Origin: an uncultured Pseudomonadota bacterium
GTDB taxonomy: Bacteria > Myxococcota_A > UBA796 > SXON01
Assembly: GCA_903875225.1 (NCBI GenBank)
Contig: CAIQVJ010000028.1
Coordinates: 62,001 to 126,000 of the forward strand
Length of the DNA stretch: 64,000 bases
Direction of reading: 5' to 3'
Made by a program: the position numbers and the translations under genes. Under the pieces are notes generated by a model. The model saw only the letters and a list, made by a program, of their open reading frames with translations. It was not told where the DNA came from and made no database searches. Below are positions 17,293-26,216 of this stretch, piece by piece (position 1 is the stretch's first letter; each line of letters opens with the position of its first letter).

Positions 17293-18000
17293 TCAGTTCA
17301 GCAGGTACTGGAGCGCCACGACCTGGGCCAGGACAGCCGTGTACAGCGTGAGGTTGTCGCACCGCTCCGCCCTGAACCCACCGCTCATGCCCGAAGGCTC
17401 CAGGTTGAAGTTCCCCTTGAGCCGCTCCCCATCGGCCAGCTCGTCATCGGGCGCGCCGAGCACGTCCACGGAGGCCGCGCTGCCCACGCCCGCGGCGGCC
17501 TCGTAGTCCACGTCGGTGTCCGTGTAGGTGTAGAACAGGCCGTCGGACTGGTCCACGGCTGCCTCGTTCACCCTCATCCAGGCGCCGAATCCAACCCGCG
17601 GCGCGCTCGCCAGCAGCGCGAGGTGGTCCTGCAGGGCATCTGCGGTGATCGCGTAGTCCCCCGTCAGCCCATCGCTCCACGTGTACAGCCCGAGGAGCAC
17701 GACGATCGCCCCCTCGCGCGCGAAGGCGCTGGACACCTGGGCCTGCCAGAAGGTCTCGGCCGCGGCGGCCTCGTCGAGGCCGGTCGCCGGGTCGTCCTCC
17801 ACGTCGTCCGGTGCGCACGGAAGCTGCGAGTTGGCCACGAGGACCATCATCTCGTAGGGCGTGTCCGTGGCGTCTCCCGGCGCCTCGGTGCCGTTCAGCA
17901 CGGCCTCGCGACCCGCAAACCAGAGCGCCCCGCGGACCTCGTCCGAGCCCTCGCTGCTCTTCAGGTGGCCCATGCAGCCGACGAGCAGCAGCAGCACCAT
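17293..18000 (-). CDS. Lipoprotein of unknown function in a radical SAM gene group
   Basis: 235 residues from ATG 18000, which overlaps the stop of the upstream radical SAM gene by one base; an earlier GTG/ATG in this frame would extend into that gene. The start gives a compact lipoprotein signal, MVLLLLVGC, with lipobox LLVGC. The mature protein has a four-residue AAAA run, a GAIVVLLGLYTW segment and an acidic middle, and ends with LYTAVLAQVVALQYLLN. Three cysteines remain after the lipobox. No family is recognised. The tight coupling to two radical SAM genes suggests a joint role, as substrate, partner or regulator, but this is inference. Confidence 0.7.
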   Translation of the reverse strand: MVLLLLVGCMGHLKSSEGSDEVRGALWFAGREAVLNGTEAPGDATDTPYEMMVLVANSQLPCAPDDVEDDPATGLDEAAAAETFWQAQVSSAFAREGAIVVLLGLYTWSDGLTGDYAITADALQDHLALLASAPRVGFGAWMRVNEAAVDQSDGLFYTYTDTDVDYEAAAGVGSAASVDVLGAPDDELADGERLKGNFNLEPSGMSGGFRAERCDNLTLYTAVLAQVVALQYLLN

Positions 18001-18743
18001 CAGAAGCTCCCCGAGGCGCGAGCCAGCGGGGGGATCCCCACGTCCACGCACGCCCTGGCATGCCAAGCATCCGACCTCGCCTGGTCTCCCGCGTTCAGGC
18101 GCCGGAGGTAGATGGCGTCCTGGTCGAACGGGGGCCAGTCGGCCGTCACCCGAAAGGACCGGTTCACGGATCGGAACACGCGGGACCAGTGATCCACGAA
18201 ATCGCGGACCTCGTGCAGGTTGCCCTCCTGCACCACGAGCGTGACGTGGACGACCGGGAACGGGACCTCGCCCCGGAGCTGGATGAACCGCTCGACATTT
18301 CGGAACACGCGTTCGCCATGATCTGCGCCCTTGACGAAGGCGTAGGTGGCGGGAGACCAGGCGTCGATCGAAAAATGTACGGCCTCGAACGTGCCGGGCT
18401 CCACGTCGGGCTGGGACGCCAGGCGAAGCAGGAGCCGGGCACGGGCGACCGGCAGGATCACCGCGTTTGTATGTAGCTTGAACCTCTTGAAGATCCGGTT
18501 GTCCCGGTTGATGGCGAACGCATATTCGACGAACGCCTCGAACTCGGGGTGCAGCGTCGGCTCACCGAGCCAGTGGGGACACAGGTGGACGTCGGGGAGA
18601 CCCTCCAGCCCCGCGAGCCCGTTCTGCCAGGTGGCAAAGTCCATGAACCGCATCGGCGCACCATGCGCCTCGTCCCGGAGGCTCTGGCTGCACATACGGC
18701 ATCGGATGTTGCAGTGGTCGGTCAGCTCGAGATTCACGTTCAT
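18000..18743 (-). CDS. Radical SAM protein lacking a C-terminal SPASM domain
   Basis: 247 residues; the ATG overlaps the stop of the upstream radical SAM/SPASM gene by four bases. The 4Fe-4S/SAM motif is CNIRCRMC (C11, C15, C18), followed by HLCPHWLGEPTLHPEF (the GEP region) and the strand VHFSIDAWSPATY. The protein stops 17 residues after a single late cysteine (HARACVDVG), at the point where SPASM-containing relatives begin their auxiliary-cluster cysteines, so it is either a genuinely short member or a truncated one. The reading frames beyond the stop do not restore a SPASM motif. Substrate unknown; it is likely to act with its larger neighbour. Confidence 0.85.
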   Translation of the reverse strand: MNVNLELTDHCNIRCRMCSQSLRDEAHGAPMRFMDFATWQNGLAGLEGLPDVHLCPHWLGEPTLHPEFEAFVEYAFAINRDNRIFKRFKLHTNAVILPVARARLLLRLASQPDVEPGTFEAVHFSIDAWSPATYAFVKGADHGERVFRNVERFIQLRGEVPFPVVHVTLVVQEGNLHEVRDFVDHWSRVFRSVNRSFRVTADWPPFDQDAIYLRRLNAGDQARSDAWHARACVDVGIPPLARASGSF

Positions 18744-19801
18744 GACGCGGTTCCGGCGGGCAGGCGGTCCCGGATCGCACGCTCGTGCACGAGGATGTTC
18801 TGCGAGCACTCGCGACAGCGGGGCAGCGGCGCGTGGGCCAGCATCGTCGAGCGGACGCGCAACAGGAACGGGTCCGCGCGCCAGGTGGTCCCCACGCTCT
18901 CGACGGGGGCGCCCTCGCCAGCGAGCACGCAGCAGGGCGAGACCCGTCCATCCGCCTGGACAACGAGGTGGTGCCAGGCCTTCAGGCAGGGCGCGCCTCC
19001 GAGGCCGGGGGCTCCAGAGGCCGGAGGCGCCGCCGCTCCGCGAAGGTCGAGCAACGCTGCTGCCGTGGTCTCGACCCCCAGCCGGCCCGCGACCTCCAGC
19101 ACCTCCTCCACCCGTTGCGGCAACGCCGCCCGGTCTGCAACCCCCAGGGCCACCCGGTGCTGCTCCGGCCGGTAGGCGATCAGGTGGTCGAAGTCCACAC
19201 GCGCACACCCGAGCGACGCAGCGAGCCGCACGATGTCCGCGAGCTCACCCACGTTCTCCCGGGTGACCACGGTGTGGATACCCCGCCGCGTGCCCGGCGC
19301 ACCCTGCCGAAGCGCGCACAGCCCGCGAACGCTCTGTCGGAAGGCGCCCACCTGGCCCCGCAGCCGGTCATGGGTCTCGGGAGCGGCGCCGTCGATGGAC
19401 ACGTGGACCTCGTCCCAGCCGATCTCGGCGAGCAGCGGGACGAAGCGCTCGAGCCGCGTGCCGTTCGTGGTCAGGAACCCTGTCAGCCCGCGGGCGCGCG
19501 ACCGCCTGAGGATCTCGCGGGTGCCCGCCGCGAGGAGGGGCTCTCCTCCACCGAGCACCATGATCCGCCGGACACCGAGGTCTGCGGCCTCGTCGACGAT
19601 CCGGCCCCACCGTTCCGCGTCGAGCTCACGCTGCGCCGGGCGGTGCCGATCGGTCGTGTCGCAGAACTGGCAGGAGAGGTTGCAGCGCAGCGTCGGGTAG
19701 ACCTCCAACGTCCACGGCCCCGCCTCGCCCGTCGCGTTCTGCACGACGCGAGCGGCGATGGCATCGCGTTCGTCGTACGGCGGGGGGGGCTCGGGGCTCA
19801 C
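18740..19801 (-). CDS. Radical SAM/SPASM domain protein
   Basis: 353 residues from a GTG at 19801; the frame is open further upstream but that stretch runs into the divergent CDF transporter gene. Motifs: CNLSCQFC (C40, C44, C47), VLGGGEPLLA, VHVSIDGAAPETHD and FDHLIAYRPEQH, then a C-terminal cysteine set (APCLKAW, VSPCCVLAG, PRCRECSQN) typical of the SPASM/twitch auxiliary Fe-S region. Such enzymes use S-adenosylmethionine radical chemistry, often to modify peptides or as cofactor maturases. It overlaps a second radical SAM gene and a lipoprotein gene; no obvious short precursor peptide is visible between them. Substrate unknown. Confidence 0.88.
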   Translation of the reverse strand: MSPEPPPPYDERDAIAARVVQNATGEAGPWTLEVYPTLRCNLSCQFCDTTDRHRPAQRELDAERWGRIVDEAADLGVRRIMVLGGGEPLLAAGTREILRRSRARGLTGFLTTNGTRLERFVPLLAEIGWDEVHVSIDGAAPETHDRLRGQVGAFRQSVRGLCALRQGAPGTRRGIHTVVTRENVGELADIVRLAASLGCARVDFDHLIAYRPEQHRVALGVADRAALPQRVEEVLEVAGRLGVETTAAALLDLRGAAAPPASGAPGLGGAPCLKAWHHLVVQADGRVSPCCVLAGEGAPVESVGTTWRADPFLLRVRSTMLAHAPLPRCRECSQNILVHERAIRDRLPAGTAS

Positions 19802-19897
19802 CGGTCGAGTGTACCGCGGTCTGACGGACGACGTAGCCCCCGCCCCTCCCGCCGCGCGCCGGGGGCCCACCCCCGCTCGCAGCGATAAGGGCCCGCC

Positions 19898-20869
19898 ATG
19901 TCGAGCCACGATCACGGCCATGACCACGAATCCCCGGGCCACGATCACAGCCACAGCCACAGCCACGACCACGGCCACCCCCACGATCAGGCACCCGGGC
20001 ACGACCACGCCCATCGCGTCGCACCCGCGCGCCTCGGGATCGTGCTCGCGCTGCAGTTCGCCTACATGCTCGTGGAGCTCGTCGGCGGGTGGTGGACAGG
20101 CTCCCTGGCGCTGATCGCGGACGCCGGACACATGGCGACGGACGTGACCGCGCTCGGGCTCGTCCTCGTCGCCGGGCAGATCGCGCTGCGTCCCGCGACG
20201 GCCACGCAGACGTACGGCTGGCGTCGGGCCGAGGTGCTCGCGGCGATCGCGAACGCGGCGGGGCTCTTCGCCGTGGGCGGTGGGATCGTGGTGGAGGCGG
20301 TCTCCCGCCTGTCCGCCCCCCAGCCGGTGATCGCCCTCCCGATGCTCGGGATCGCGGTGGGCGGCCTGCTGGTGAACCTGCTCGGTCTGGCCGCGATGGG
20401 CACCCCCGGACACGGGGATCTGAACGCACGGGGAGCCTGGCTGCACCTGATCTCCGATGCGCTCGGCTCGGTCGGCGCGATCATGGCAGCCGGGCTGATC
20501 TGGGAGCTGGGCTGGACCTGGGCGGACCCCGCCGTCTCCCTGTTCGTTTCTGCGCTGGTCCTGCGCAGCGCCTGGGGCCTCCTGAAGGACGGCACGGCCG
20601 TGTTGATGGAGAGCGCACCCGCCGGTGTGGACGTAGACGGGCTCCGCGCCGCGATCCTCGCCGAGAGCGGCGTGGTGGGCGTGCATGACCTGCACGTGTG
20701 GATGATCGCCTGGGGCGACGTCGCACTCTCCGGCCACGTCGTGTCGTCGGAGTCGAGCCCGGACCTCCTTCACCGGCTCTGCGCCCTCGTGCGGCAGCGA
20801 ACCGGCATCACGCACATCACCTTGCAGGTGGAACCACCCGATTTCCTGGAGGCCGAGACCCACGTGTGA
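19898..20869 (+). CDS. Cation diffusion facilitator (CDF) metal exporter
   Basis: 323 residues, ATG with AAGGG upstream. The first about 40 residues are a His/Asp-rich cytoplasmic tail (HDHGHDH type repeats), which is common in zinc or cobalt exporters. Six hydrophobic segments follow, with the transport-site motifs ADAGHMATD (in TM2) and HLISDALGSVG (in TM5, HxxxD), which favour zinc-type coordination. A C-terminal cytoplasmic ferredoxin-like domain includes VHDLHVWMI and GHITLQ-like sequence (residues about 250-320). It exports divalent metal using the proton gradient. It diverges from the radical SAM group across about 96 bases in which I see no clear metal-responsive operator. Confidence 0.92.
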   Translation: MSSHDHGHDHESPGHDHSHSHSHDHGHPHDQAPGHDHAHRVAPARLGIVLALQFAYMLVELVGGWWTGSLALIADAGHMATDVTALGLVLVAGQIALRPATATQTYGWRRAEVLAAIANAAGLFAVGGGIVVEAVSRLSAPQPVIALPMLGIAVGGLLVNLLGLAAMGTPGHGDLNARGAWLHLISDALGSVGAIMAAGLIWELGWTWADPAVSLFVSALVLRSAWGLLKDGTAVLMESAPAGVDVDGLRAAILAESGVVGVHDLHVWMIAWGDVALSGHVVSSESSPDLLHRLCALVRQRTGITHITLQVEPPDFLEAETHV

Positions 20870-20937
20870 GATCGGGCGGACGCCCTGGCCGAGCCGGTTG
20901 CGCCCGCCGCATTACGTTCCGGCACCCCGGAGCGACC

Positions 20938-22071
20938 ATGGCAGGAAAGGAACAGCGACGCGCCTCAGCGAAGACCCCCGCGCCCGCGCCGCAGGCCCCG
21001 ACGGTGGCGCCGAAAGCGAAGCCGGTGCCCGAGCCCCCGGCCCCGCCGGCCGGTCTCTTCCCGAACCTGGGCATGAACGACGAGACCGCGGCGTTCGGCA
21101 AGATGAACTCGGGGGATCGCTCCAAGCCGATCGCCGGGATCGTCGAACACCGCACCGAGTCGCCGACAATGGAGTCCGCCCGGAACAGCTACCGGGGCCA
21201 GGTCGCGAAGGGAAGTTCTGTGGGGGCCCACTACCTGATCGGTACGGACGGCGCGACGAGTCTCACGGTGCCGACCGACAAGAAGACCTCCCATGTGCGT
21301 GGCAACAAGGACTCCGACTGGAAGGGTGCAAACGCCTGGTCGATCGGGATCGAGAACGTGGGGATGCCCGCGAAGATCGACGGCGACAAGGACGTGCACA
21401 AGCAGGTCGCCGGCCTCTCGCTGCCGCCGGCCATGCGCGAGCGGCTCCTGGGGATGGATGAGGCGGCGCTCAAGACCCAGCTGGAAGACGGAGTGGAGGG
21501 CGGGAAGCGGCAGTACGCGCTGCACACCGACATCCCCGGGCCGCAGAAGCGCGCCAACTACAACCTCGTGAACCAGCTGACGGCCGCGCACGGTCTCGAC
21601 CCTGCCACCCAGGTGAAGGCGCACGAGCAGGTGGATGAGAAGACGACCGGGGAGGGCGAGCCGATCATCGAGTTCCTCTCGGCCATGCGGGACATCCCGT
21701 CGAAAATCGCGGCGCTGGAAGCGCGGATTGCGAAGATGCAGGCAGATGGGGGGCCGGAGGGCGCCATCGCGGGGCTCACGGCGCTGCTCCACCGGGAGCA
21801 GGCCACGCAGAGGGCCATCGCTGCCGACAAGACGCCGGCAGAAAACCTCGCGTTGGAGGGAGAAAAGACGCTTGCACCCGAGGGCGGGTCCGCGGAGGGG
21901 CCGGCGCATGAGCGCGAGCAGCAGCGCGTGGACTTCTACGACAACTTCTGGGCCCGGAAGCTGGCGTTGGATGCGGCAGCGACCGGCACGCCGACGCCAG
22001 GCGCCCGGCACCAGGGGCCGCGGACCGACCGCGGGGCGGTCCCGCCAGGGCCGGCCGGACCGGTCCACTAG
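20938..22071 (+). CDS. N-acetylmuramoyl-L-alanine amidase-type (Amidase_2/PGRP-like) protein without signal peptide
   Basis: 377 residues, ATG with GGAG upstream. The first about 40 residues are a Lys/Pro/Ala-rich tail with no signal peptide. The amidase domain (about 65-245) shows IVEHRTES (H71), GAHYLIGTDG, AWSIGIENVG and AHEQVDEKTTGEGEP (H229). In the usual enzyme the last motif carries the third zinc ligand (Asp or Cys) in K-x-D-P-G; here it reads KTTGEGEP, leaving E239 or E241 as possible substitutes. A helical, charged C-terminal region (about 245-350) follows and ends in a Pro/Gly-rich tail. It is likely to cleave the amide bond of peptidoglycan stem peptides, but lack of an export signal suggests another secretion route or an effector role. 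Confidence 0.75.
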   Translation: MAGKEQRRASAKTPAPAPQAPTVAPKAKPVPEPPAPPAGLFPNLGMNDETAAFGKMNSGDRSKPIAGIVEHRTESPTMESARNSYRGQVAKGSSVGAHYLIGTDGATSLTVPTDKKTSHVRGNKDSDWKGANAWSIGIENVGMPAKIDGDKDVHKQVAGLSLPPAMRERLLGMDEAALKTQLEDGVEGGKRQYALHTDIPGPQKRANYNLVNQLTAAHGLDPATQVKAHEQVDEKTTGEGEPIIEFLSAMRDIPSKIAALEARIAKMQADGGPEGAIAGLTALLHREQATQRAIAADKTPAENLALEGEKTLAPEGGSAEGPAHEREQQRVDFYDNFWARKLALDAAATGTPTPGARHQGPRTDRGAVPPGPAGPVH

Positions 22072-22089
22072 CCCAGGCCGCGAGCGGCA

Positions 22090-22125
22090 CGTCGGTCGCG
22101 GGGCTTCTGCCGGCGACGACCGACG
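22090..22125. terminator. Nine-bp stem hairpin between convergent genes, possible terminator
   Basis: CGTCGGTCG at 22090-22098 pairs perfectly with CGACCGACG at 22117-22125, with an 18-base loop. It lies between the convergent amidase and cystathionine gamma-lyase/synthase genes. No T tract follows on either strand. Confidence 0.35.
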
Positions 22126-22181
22126 ACTGTCAGGTGGCGGAGGCCCGACGGCGCCGAGTCGTCAAGGGGTCCGCGCGTCGA

Positions 22182-23348
22182 TCAGGCCTGAAACGCGCGT
22201 TCCAGGTCCGTGATGAGGTCTTCGACGTTCTCGATGCCGACGGAGAGGCGGATGAGGCCGTCCTCGATCCCGATCTCCCGGCGTTTGGCGGGCTCGATGC
22301 TGGCGTGGGTCATCAGCGCCGGGACCTCGATGAGCGACTCGACCCCACCCAGGCTCTCGGCGAGGGTGAACACCTTCGTGGCGGCGACGAAGCGGCGCGC
22401 GCGCTCGAGGGCGGTGAGGCCGTTGCCCGGCTTGAGGTCGAAGCTGATCATGCCGCCGAACCCGGACATCTGGCGCTGCGCGACCGCGTGGTTGGGGTGC
22501 GACGCCAGCAACGGGGTGTAGACGCGCGCGACCTCAGGGTGCCTCGAGAGCCACTCGGCGATGATCTTGCCGCTCTGCTGGTGGCGGTCCATGCGGACCC
22601 CGAGGGTCTTGAGCCCGCGCAACACGAGCCAGCAGTCCATCGGACCGGGGACAGCGCCGGCGGCGTTCTGCAGGAACTTGAGCTTGTCGTACGTCGCGGT
22701 GTCGTTCAGCGCGACCATGCCCATGACCACGTCGCTGTGGCCGTTGAGGTACTTCGTCATGCTGTGGACGACAAAATCGGCGCCGAGCGCGAGCGGGCGC
22801 TGGAAGTACGGCGTGGCGAAGGTGTTGTCGACGGCGACGAGCGCGCCCACGGCCTTCGCGCGCTTGCAGACCGCGGCGATGTCGCTCACCTTGAGGAGCG
22901 GGTTCGTGGGGGTCTCCAACCACACGAGCTTCGTGCCCGCGGGGATCGCCTTCTCGAGATCACAGGTGGAGAAGTCGGCGTAGGTGAACGTGACCCCCCA
23001 GTGCCGCACCACCTTGTCGAACAGCCGGTAGGTGCCGCCGTAGACGTCGTCGCCGCACACCACGTGGTCGCCCGGGCGCACGAGCGTGCGAACGAGGTTG
23101 TCCGTGGCCGCGAGCCCCGAGGCGAAGACCAGCGCGTGGTTCGCGCCCTCGAGGGCGGCGAGGCACGCCTGGAGCGGCGTGCGCGTCGGGTTGTCGGACC
23201 GGGAGTAGTCGTAGCCCTTGGTGTTCCCGACGCCATCCTGCGCGTAGGTCGACACCTGGTAGATGGGCACCATGACGGCACCGGTGGACGGATCGGGCGA
23301 TTGACCGGCGTGTACCGCCAGCGTGTCGAAGCCTGCCTTCTTGTCCAT
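22182..23348 (-). CDS. Cystathionine gamma-lyase / gamma-synthase (Cys/Met metabolism PLP enzyme)
   Basis: 388 residues from ATG 23348; a GTG immediately upstream overlaps the CBS stop (GTGATG), so either codon may start translation. PLP motifs: SRSDNPTR (phosphate-binding), ASGLAAT, VDNTFATPYFQRPL and HSMTKYLNGHSDV with the Schiff-base lysine K199. Length and order match the MetC/CGL/CGS family. It is encoded directly after cystathionine beta-synthase, which favours gamma-lyase in reverse transsulfuration (homocysteine to cysteine) over gamma-synthase, but the two cannot be separated by motif alone. Confidence 0.92.
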   Translation of the reverse strand: MDKKAGFDTLAVHAGQSPDPSTGAVMVPIYQVSTYAQDGVGNTKGYDYSRSDNPTRTPLQACLAALEGANHALVFASGLAATDNLVRTLVRPGDHVVCGDDVYGGTYRLFDKVVRHWGVTFTYADFSTCDLEKAIPAGTKLVWLETPTNPLLKVSDIAAVCKRAKAVGALVAVDNTFATPYFQRPLALGADFVVHSMTKYLNGHSDVVMGMVALNDTATYDKLKFLQNAAGAVPGPMDCWLVLRGLKTLGVRMDRHQQSGKIIAEWLSRHPEVARVYTPLLASHPNHAVAQRQMSGFGGMISFDLKPGNGLTALERARRFVAATKVFTLAESLGGVESLIEVPALMTHASIEPAKRREIGIEDGLIRLSVGIENVEDLITDLERAFQA

Positions 23349-24739
23349 CACGCCCCCCGCTGCATCGCGCCGGTGACCTTGGCGATGTAGTCGATGAGGT
23401 CGATGCGCGTGATGATGTCGACGGCCTTGCCCCCCTCGATCACGACCGCGACCTTCGAGCGCTTGAAGAGCTCGGTGAGGACGGTGATGTCGGTGGCGGC
23501 GTCGACCGTGCAGTAGTTCGACTCGACCATGTCACGAACAGGCGAGTCGGCCCGGGCGCCCGCCAGCGCGCGCTCGAGCAGGCGGCTCTCCGAGAGCAGG
23601 CCGATCACCTTGTCGCCGTCCATCACCGGAACCTGCGAGATGCCGTTCACCTTGAGCACCCCGATCACCTCGGTGACCTTCTGGTCCGGCCCGACCGAGA
23701 CGACCGGCCGCGAGCCCTTGTGGTCGATGAGATCGCCCACGCTGCCGAGCCCCATCTCGGGCTCCAGGTAGCCGTTCTCACGCATCCAGTTGTCGTTGAA
23801 CACCTTCGACAGGTACCGGGCGCCCGAGTCCGGCATGATGACCACGCCGCGCATCCCGGCGACACCGTGGTTCTTCCACCACTTCAACGCACCGGCCATC
23901 GCCGAACCGCACGACGAGCCGCCGAAGATCCCCTCCTCACGGACGAGACGGCGGGTCATCACGAACGACTCCTTGTCGTTCACGCGGACGACGTCGTCCA
24001 CGAACGAGAAGTCCATCGTCCCCGGCAGGAAGTCCTCGCCGATGCCCTCCACCTTGTAGTTGTAGGGCGTGGTGAGCTGGCCGGTGTGGAAGTAGTCGAA
24101 GTAGAGCGAGCCGACCGGATCGACGCCGACGACCCGGATCTTCGGGTTCTTCTCCTTGAGGAACTTCGCCGTGCCCGAGACCGTGCCGCCCGTGCCGAGC
24201 GCGCAGATGAACACGTCGATCCGGTGATCGAACTGCTCCCAGATCTCGGGACCCGTGCTCTTGTAGTGGGCGCGCGGGTTTGCGGGGTTGTGGTACTGGT
24301 TGGAGTACGCGGAATTGGGCGTCTCCGCGACCAGGCGCTTGGCCGTCGAGTAGTAGGAATTCGGGTCCTCGGGCTCGACGTCCGTGGGGCACACGACCAC
24401 GCGGGCGCCGTACGCCCGGAGCGCCGCACGCTTCTCCTCGGACTGCTTGTCGGCCATCACGAAGATCGTCTTGTAGCCGCGCACCGCGGCGACCATCGCG
24501 AGGCCGGCACCGGTGTTGCCGCTCGTGGCCTCGATGATCGTGCCGCCGGGCTTGAGCTTTCCCGTCTTTTCCAGATCGTCGATGATCTCCATCGCGATGC
24601 GGTCCTTGACCGAATTCGCGGGGTTCAGGTATTCGATCTTCGCGTAGAGATCGCCTGGAAGGCCCGCCATGATCCGGTTGATCCGGACGTTGGGGGTGTC
24701 GCCTACGCATTCGAGGATGTTGTTGTAGAGGGGACGCAT
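23348..24739 (-). CDS. cbs: Cystathionine beta-synthase with C-terminal CBS-domain pair
   Basis: 463 residues from ATG 24739 (GAGG upstream). The PLP-dependent catalytic domain (about 1-330) has NPANSVKDR with the internal-aldimine lysine K45, EATSGNTGAGLA and ALGTGGTVSGTAKFL. The C-terminal about 120 residues form two CBS motifs (VISVGPDQKVTEVIGVL-like, and SNYCTVDAATDITVLTELF), as in full-length regulatory CBS enzymes that may bind S-adenosylmethionine. No heme-binding N-terminal extension is present. It condenses homocysteine and serine to cystathionine and is overlapped by the gamma-lyase gene. A standard cysteine-synthase assignment is less likely because of the CBS domains and neighbour. 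Confidence 0.92.
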   Translation of the reverse strand: MRPLYNNILECVGDTPNVRINRIMAGLPGDLYAKIEYLNPANSVKDRIAMEIIDDLEKTGKLKPGGTIIEATSGNTGAGLAMVAAVRGYKTIFVMADKQSEEKRAALRAYGARVVVCPTDVEPEDPNSYYSTAKRLVAETPNSAYSNQYHNPANPRAHYKSTGPEIWEQFDHRIDVFICALGTGGTVSGTAKFLKEKNPKIRVVGVDPVGSLYFDYFHTGQLTTPYNYKVEGIGEDFLPGTMDFSFVDDVVRVNDKESFVMTRRLVREEGIFGGSSCGSAMAGALKWWKNHGVAGMRGVVIMPDSGARYLSKVFNDNWMRENGYLEPEMGLGSVGDLIDHKGSRPVVSVGPDQKVTEVIGVLKVNGISQVPVMDGDKVIGLLSESRLLERALAGARADSPVRDMVESNYCTVDAATDITVLTELFKRSKVAVVIEGGKAVDIITRIDLIDYIAKVTGAMQRGA

Positions 24740-24838
24740 GGGGGCCTCGGTTCGCGCGGCGTTTAGCCTGTCGAACGGAGGGACGCGAGGGCGGTTCGTC
24801 TGCAGCGGATAGGTGGGCCTCCTCGAACAGGCGGCCCC

Positions 24839-26212
24839 TTGCTGCTTCTCCTCGCATGCACACACGCCCCGGATGACCCGGCCGCTCCGTCAAACCACGT
24901 ACAGCCCTACGCGGACGGCGTCACGCTGCGGGATTCGCAGGGCCACGCGCTGGTCTTGCACGGCGTGAACGCCCGCGTGCAGGGCGTGTTCGACGTCACG
25001 TTCAGCGACGGCCGCACCGCACTCGAGGCCATTCCGCCGTTCGGGGAGGAAGATTGTGCCTTCCTCGCCGATGAGCTGGGGCTCGATCTGGTTCGTCTGC
25101 CGATCTCCTGGAGCGGGATGGAGCCCGAGGACGACGCCTGGGACGAAGCCTACTTCGAGCGTGTGCGCGAGGTCGTGGACGCGTGCCAGGCGCATGGCGT
25201 GTACACCCTGCTCGACCTGCACCAGGACGCGTATTCCAAGGAGATCGGCGAGGACGGGGCGCCGCTCTGGGCGATCGTGCCCGCGCCCGACCAGCTCCTC
25301 GAAGGACCCCTCGACGATCTCGGCGAGCGGCGGATCAGCGCCGCCGTGCTCGACGCGTTCCACTCGCTCTATGCCAACGAGGCGAACCTCTGGGAGAGCT
25401 ATGGAGACATGGCCGGCGAGCTCGCGTCCCGGTTCACGGAAAACCCGGGCGTGGTCGGGATCGAGCTCCAGAACGAGCCGGTCAACCTCGGGGACGAGGA
25501 CTCGCTGGACGCCTTTCACGCCAGCGTCGGGGCCGCGGTCCGCGCCCGCGCGCCGGAGATGACGCTCTACTTCGAGCCCGACAGCCTCCGGAACGCCCTG
25601 GACGCGATGCCGGTGAACACACCGTTCCCGTACCCGAACGCCGTGTACTCGCCGCACATCTACACCGAGGTGTTCGAGACCGGGTGGGCCGACGAGGACG
25701 AGCAGGCGGTGTACGACTCCGTGGATGAAGCGCGCGCAGAGGCCGATGACCACGGCACCCCGCTGTTCGCCGGGGAGTTCGGGGCCGACCCGACGACCGA
25801 CGTGGGCCTGCACTACACCACCACCTGCCTCGACGCATTCGACGGAAAGGGCGCCAGCTGGGCGTTCTGGGTCTACGAGGAGTGGAGCCAGGGGCGTTGG
25901 GGCCTGTACGACGCAGACCCGGACGCCTCGGAAGCGCGCGGTGCCCTTCGTGACGGCATCGCCGACGTCCTGGATCGCCCCTACCCCATCGCCATCGACG
26001 GGACGATCGATGCATACACCTGGGACGGCACCACCCTCCAGGTGGCGTTGCAGCCCGGGCAGGGCGCCGAGCACGTGCTCGCCGCCCCGTTGCGGCTGTG
26101 GCCGGATGGCCTGAGCGCCACGTGCGACGGCGCAGACGTGACGGTCACCCGGACGGGCGGGCGCGCCACGATGACCTGCGACGGAGCCGAGCTCACCCTG
26201 ACCGGCAGCTGA
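24839..26212 (+). CDS. GH5-family, endoglycoceramidase-like lipoprotein
   Basis: 457 residues from a TTG; no ATG or GTG is available upstream in frame. The start gives an extremely short lipoprotein signal (MLLLLACTHA). The TIM-barrel has LLDLHQDAYS, a variant of the DMHQDVYS element of endoglycoceramidases, then ELQNEPVN with the acid/base E213 and FAGEFGADP with the nucleophile E313. A small C-terminal beta domain follows (about 385-457). Endoglycoceramidases release intact glycans from glycosphingolipids; this may be its role, but other GH5 activities are possible. It ends four bases before the convergent comEC gene. Confidence 0.85.
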   Translation: MLLLLACTHAPDDPAAPSNHVQPYADGVTLRDSQGHALVLHGVNARVQGVFDVTFSDGRTALEAIPPFGEEDCAFLADELGLDLVRLPISWSGMEPEDDAWDEAYFERVREVVDACQAHGVYTLLDLHQDAYSKEIGEDGAPLWAIVPAPDQLLEGPLDDLGERRISAAVLDAFHSLYANEANLWESYGDMAGELASRFTENPGVVGIELQNEPVNLGDEDSLDAFHASVGAAVRARAPEMTLYFEPDSLRNALDAMPVNTPFPYPNAVYSPHIYTEVFETGWADEDEQAVYDSVDEARAEADDHGTPLFAGEFGADPTTDVGLHYTTTCLDAFDGKGASWAFWVYEEWSQGRWGLYDADPDASEARGALRDGIADVLDRPYPIAIDGTIDAYTWDGTTLQVALQPGQGAEHVLAAPLRLWPDGLSATCDGADVTVTRTGGRATMTCDGAELTLTGS

Positions 26213-26216
26213 CCGA

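Noticed and set aside
19802-20863. Extended upstream start of the radical SAM/SPASM ORF to 20863
   Set aside because: It would overlap the CDF transporter gene on the other strand; GTG 19801 gives a normal-length enzyme.
22134-23390. 418-residue plus-strand ORF opposite the cystathionine gamma-lyase/synthase
   Set aside because: Mirror of a well-supported PLP enzyme on the minus strand; no domain.
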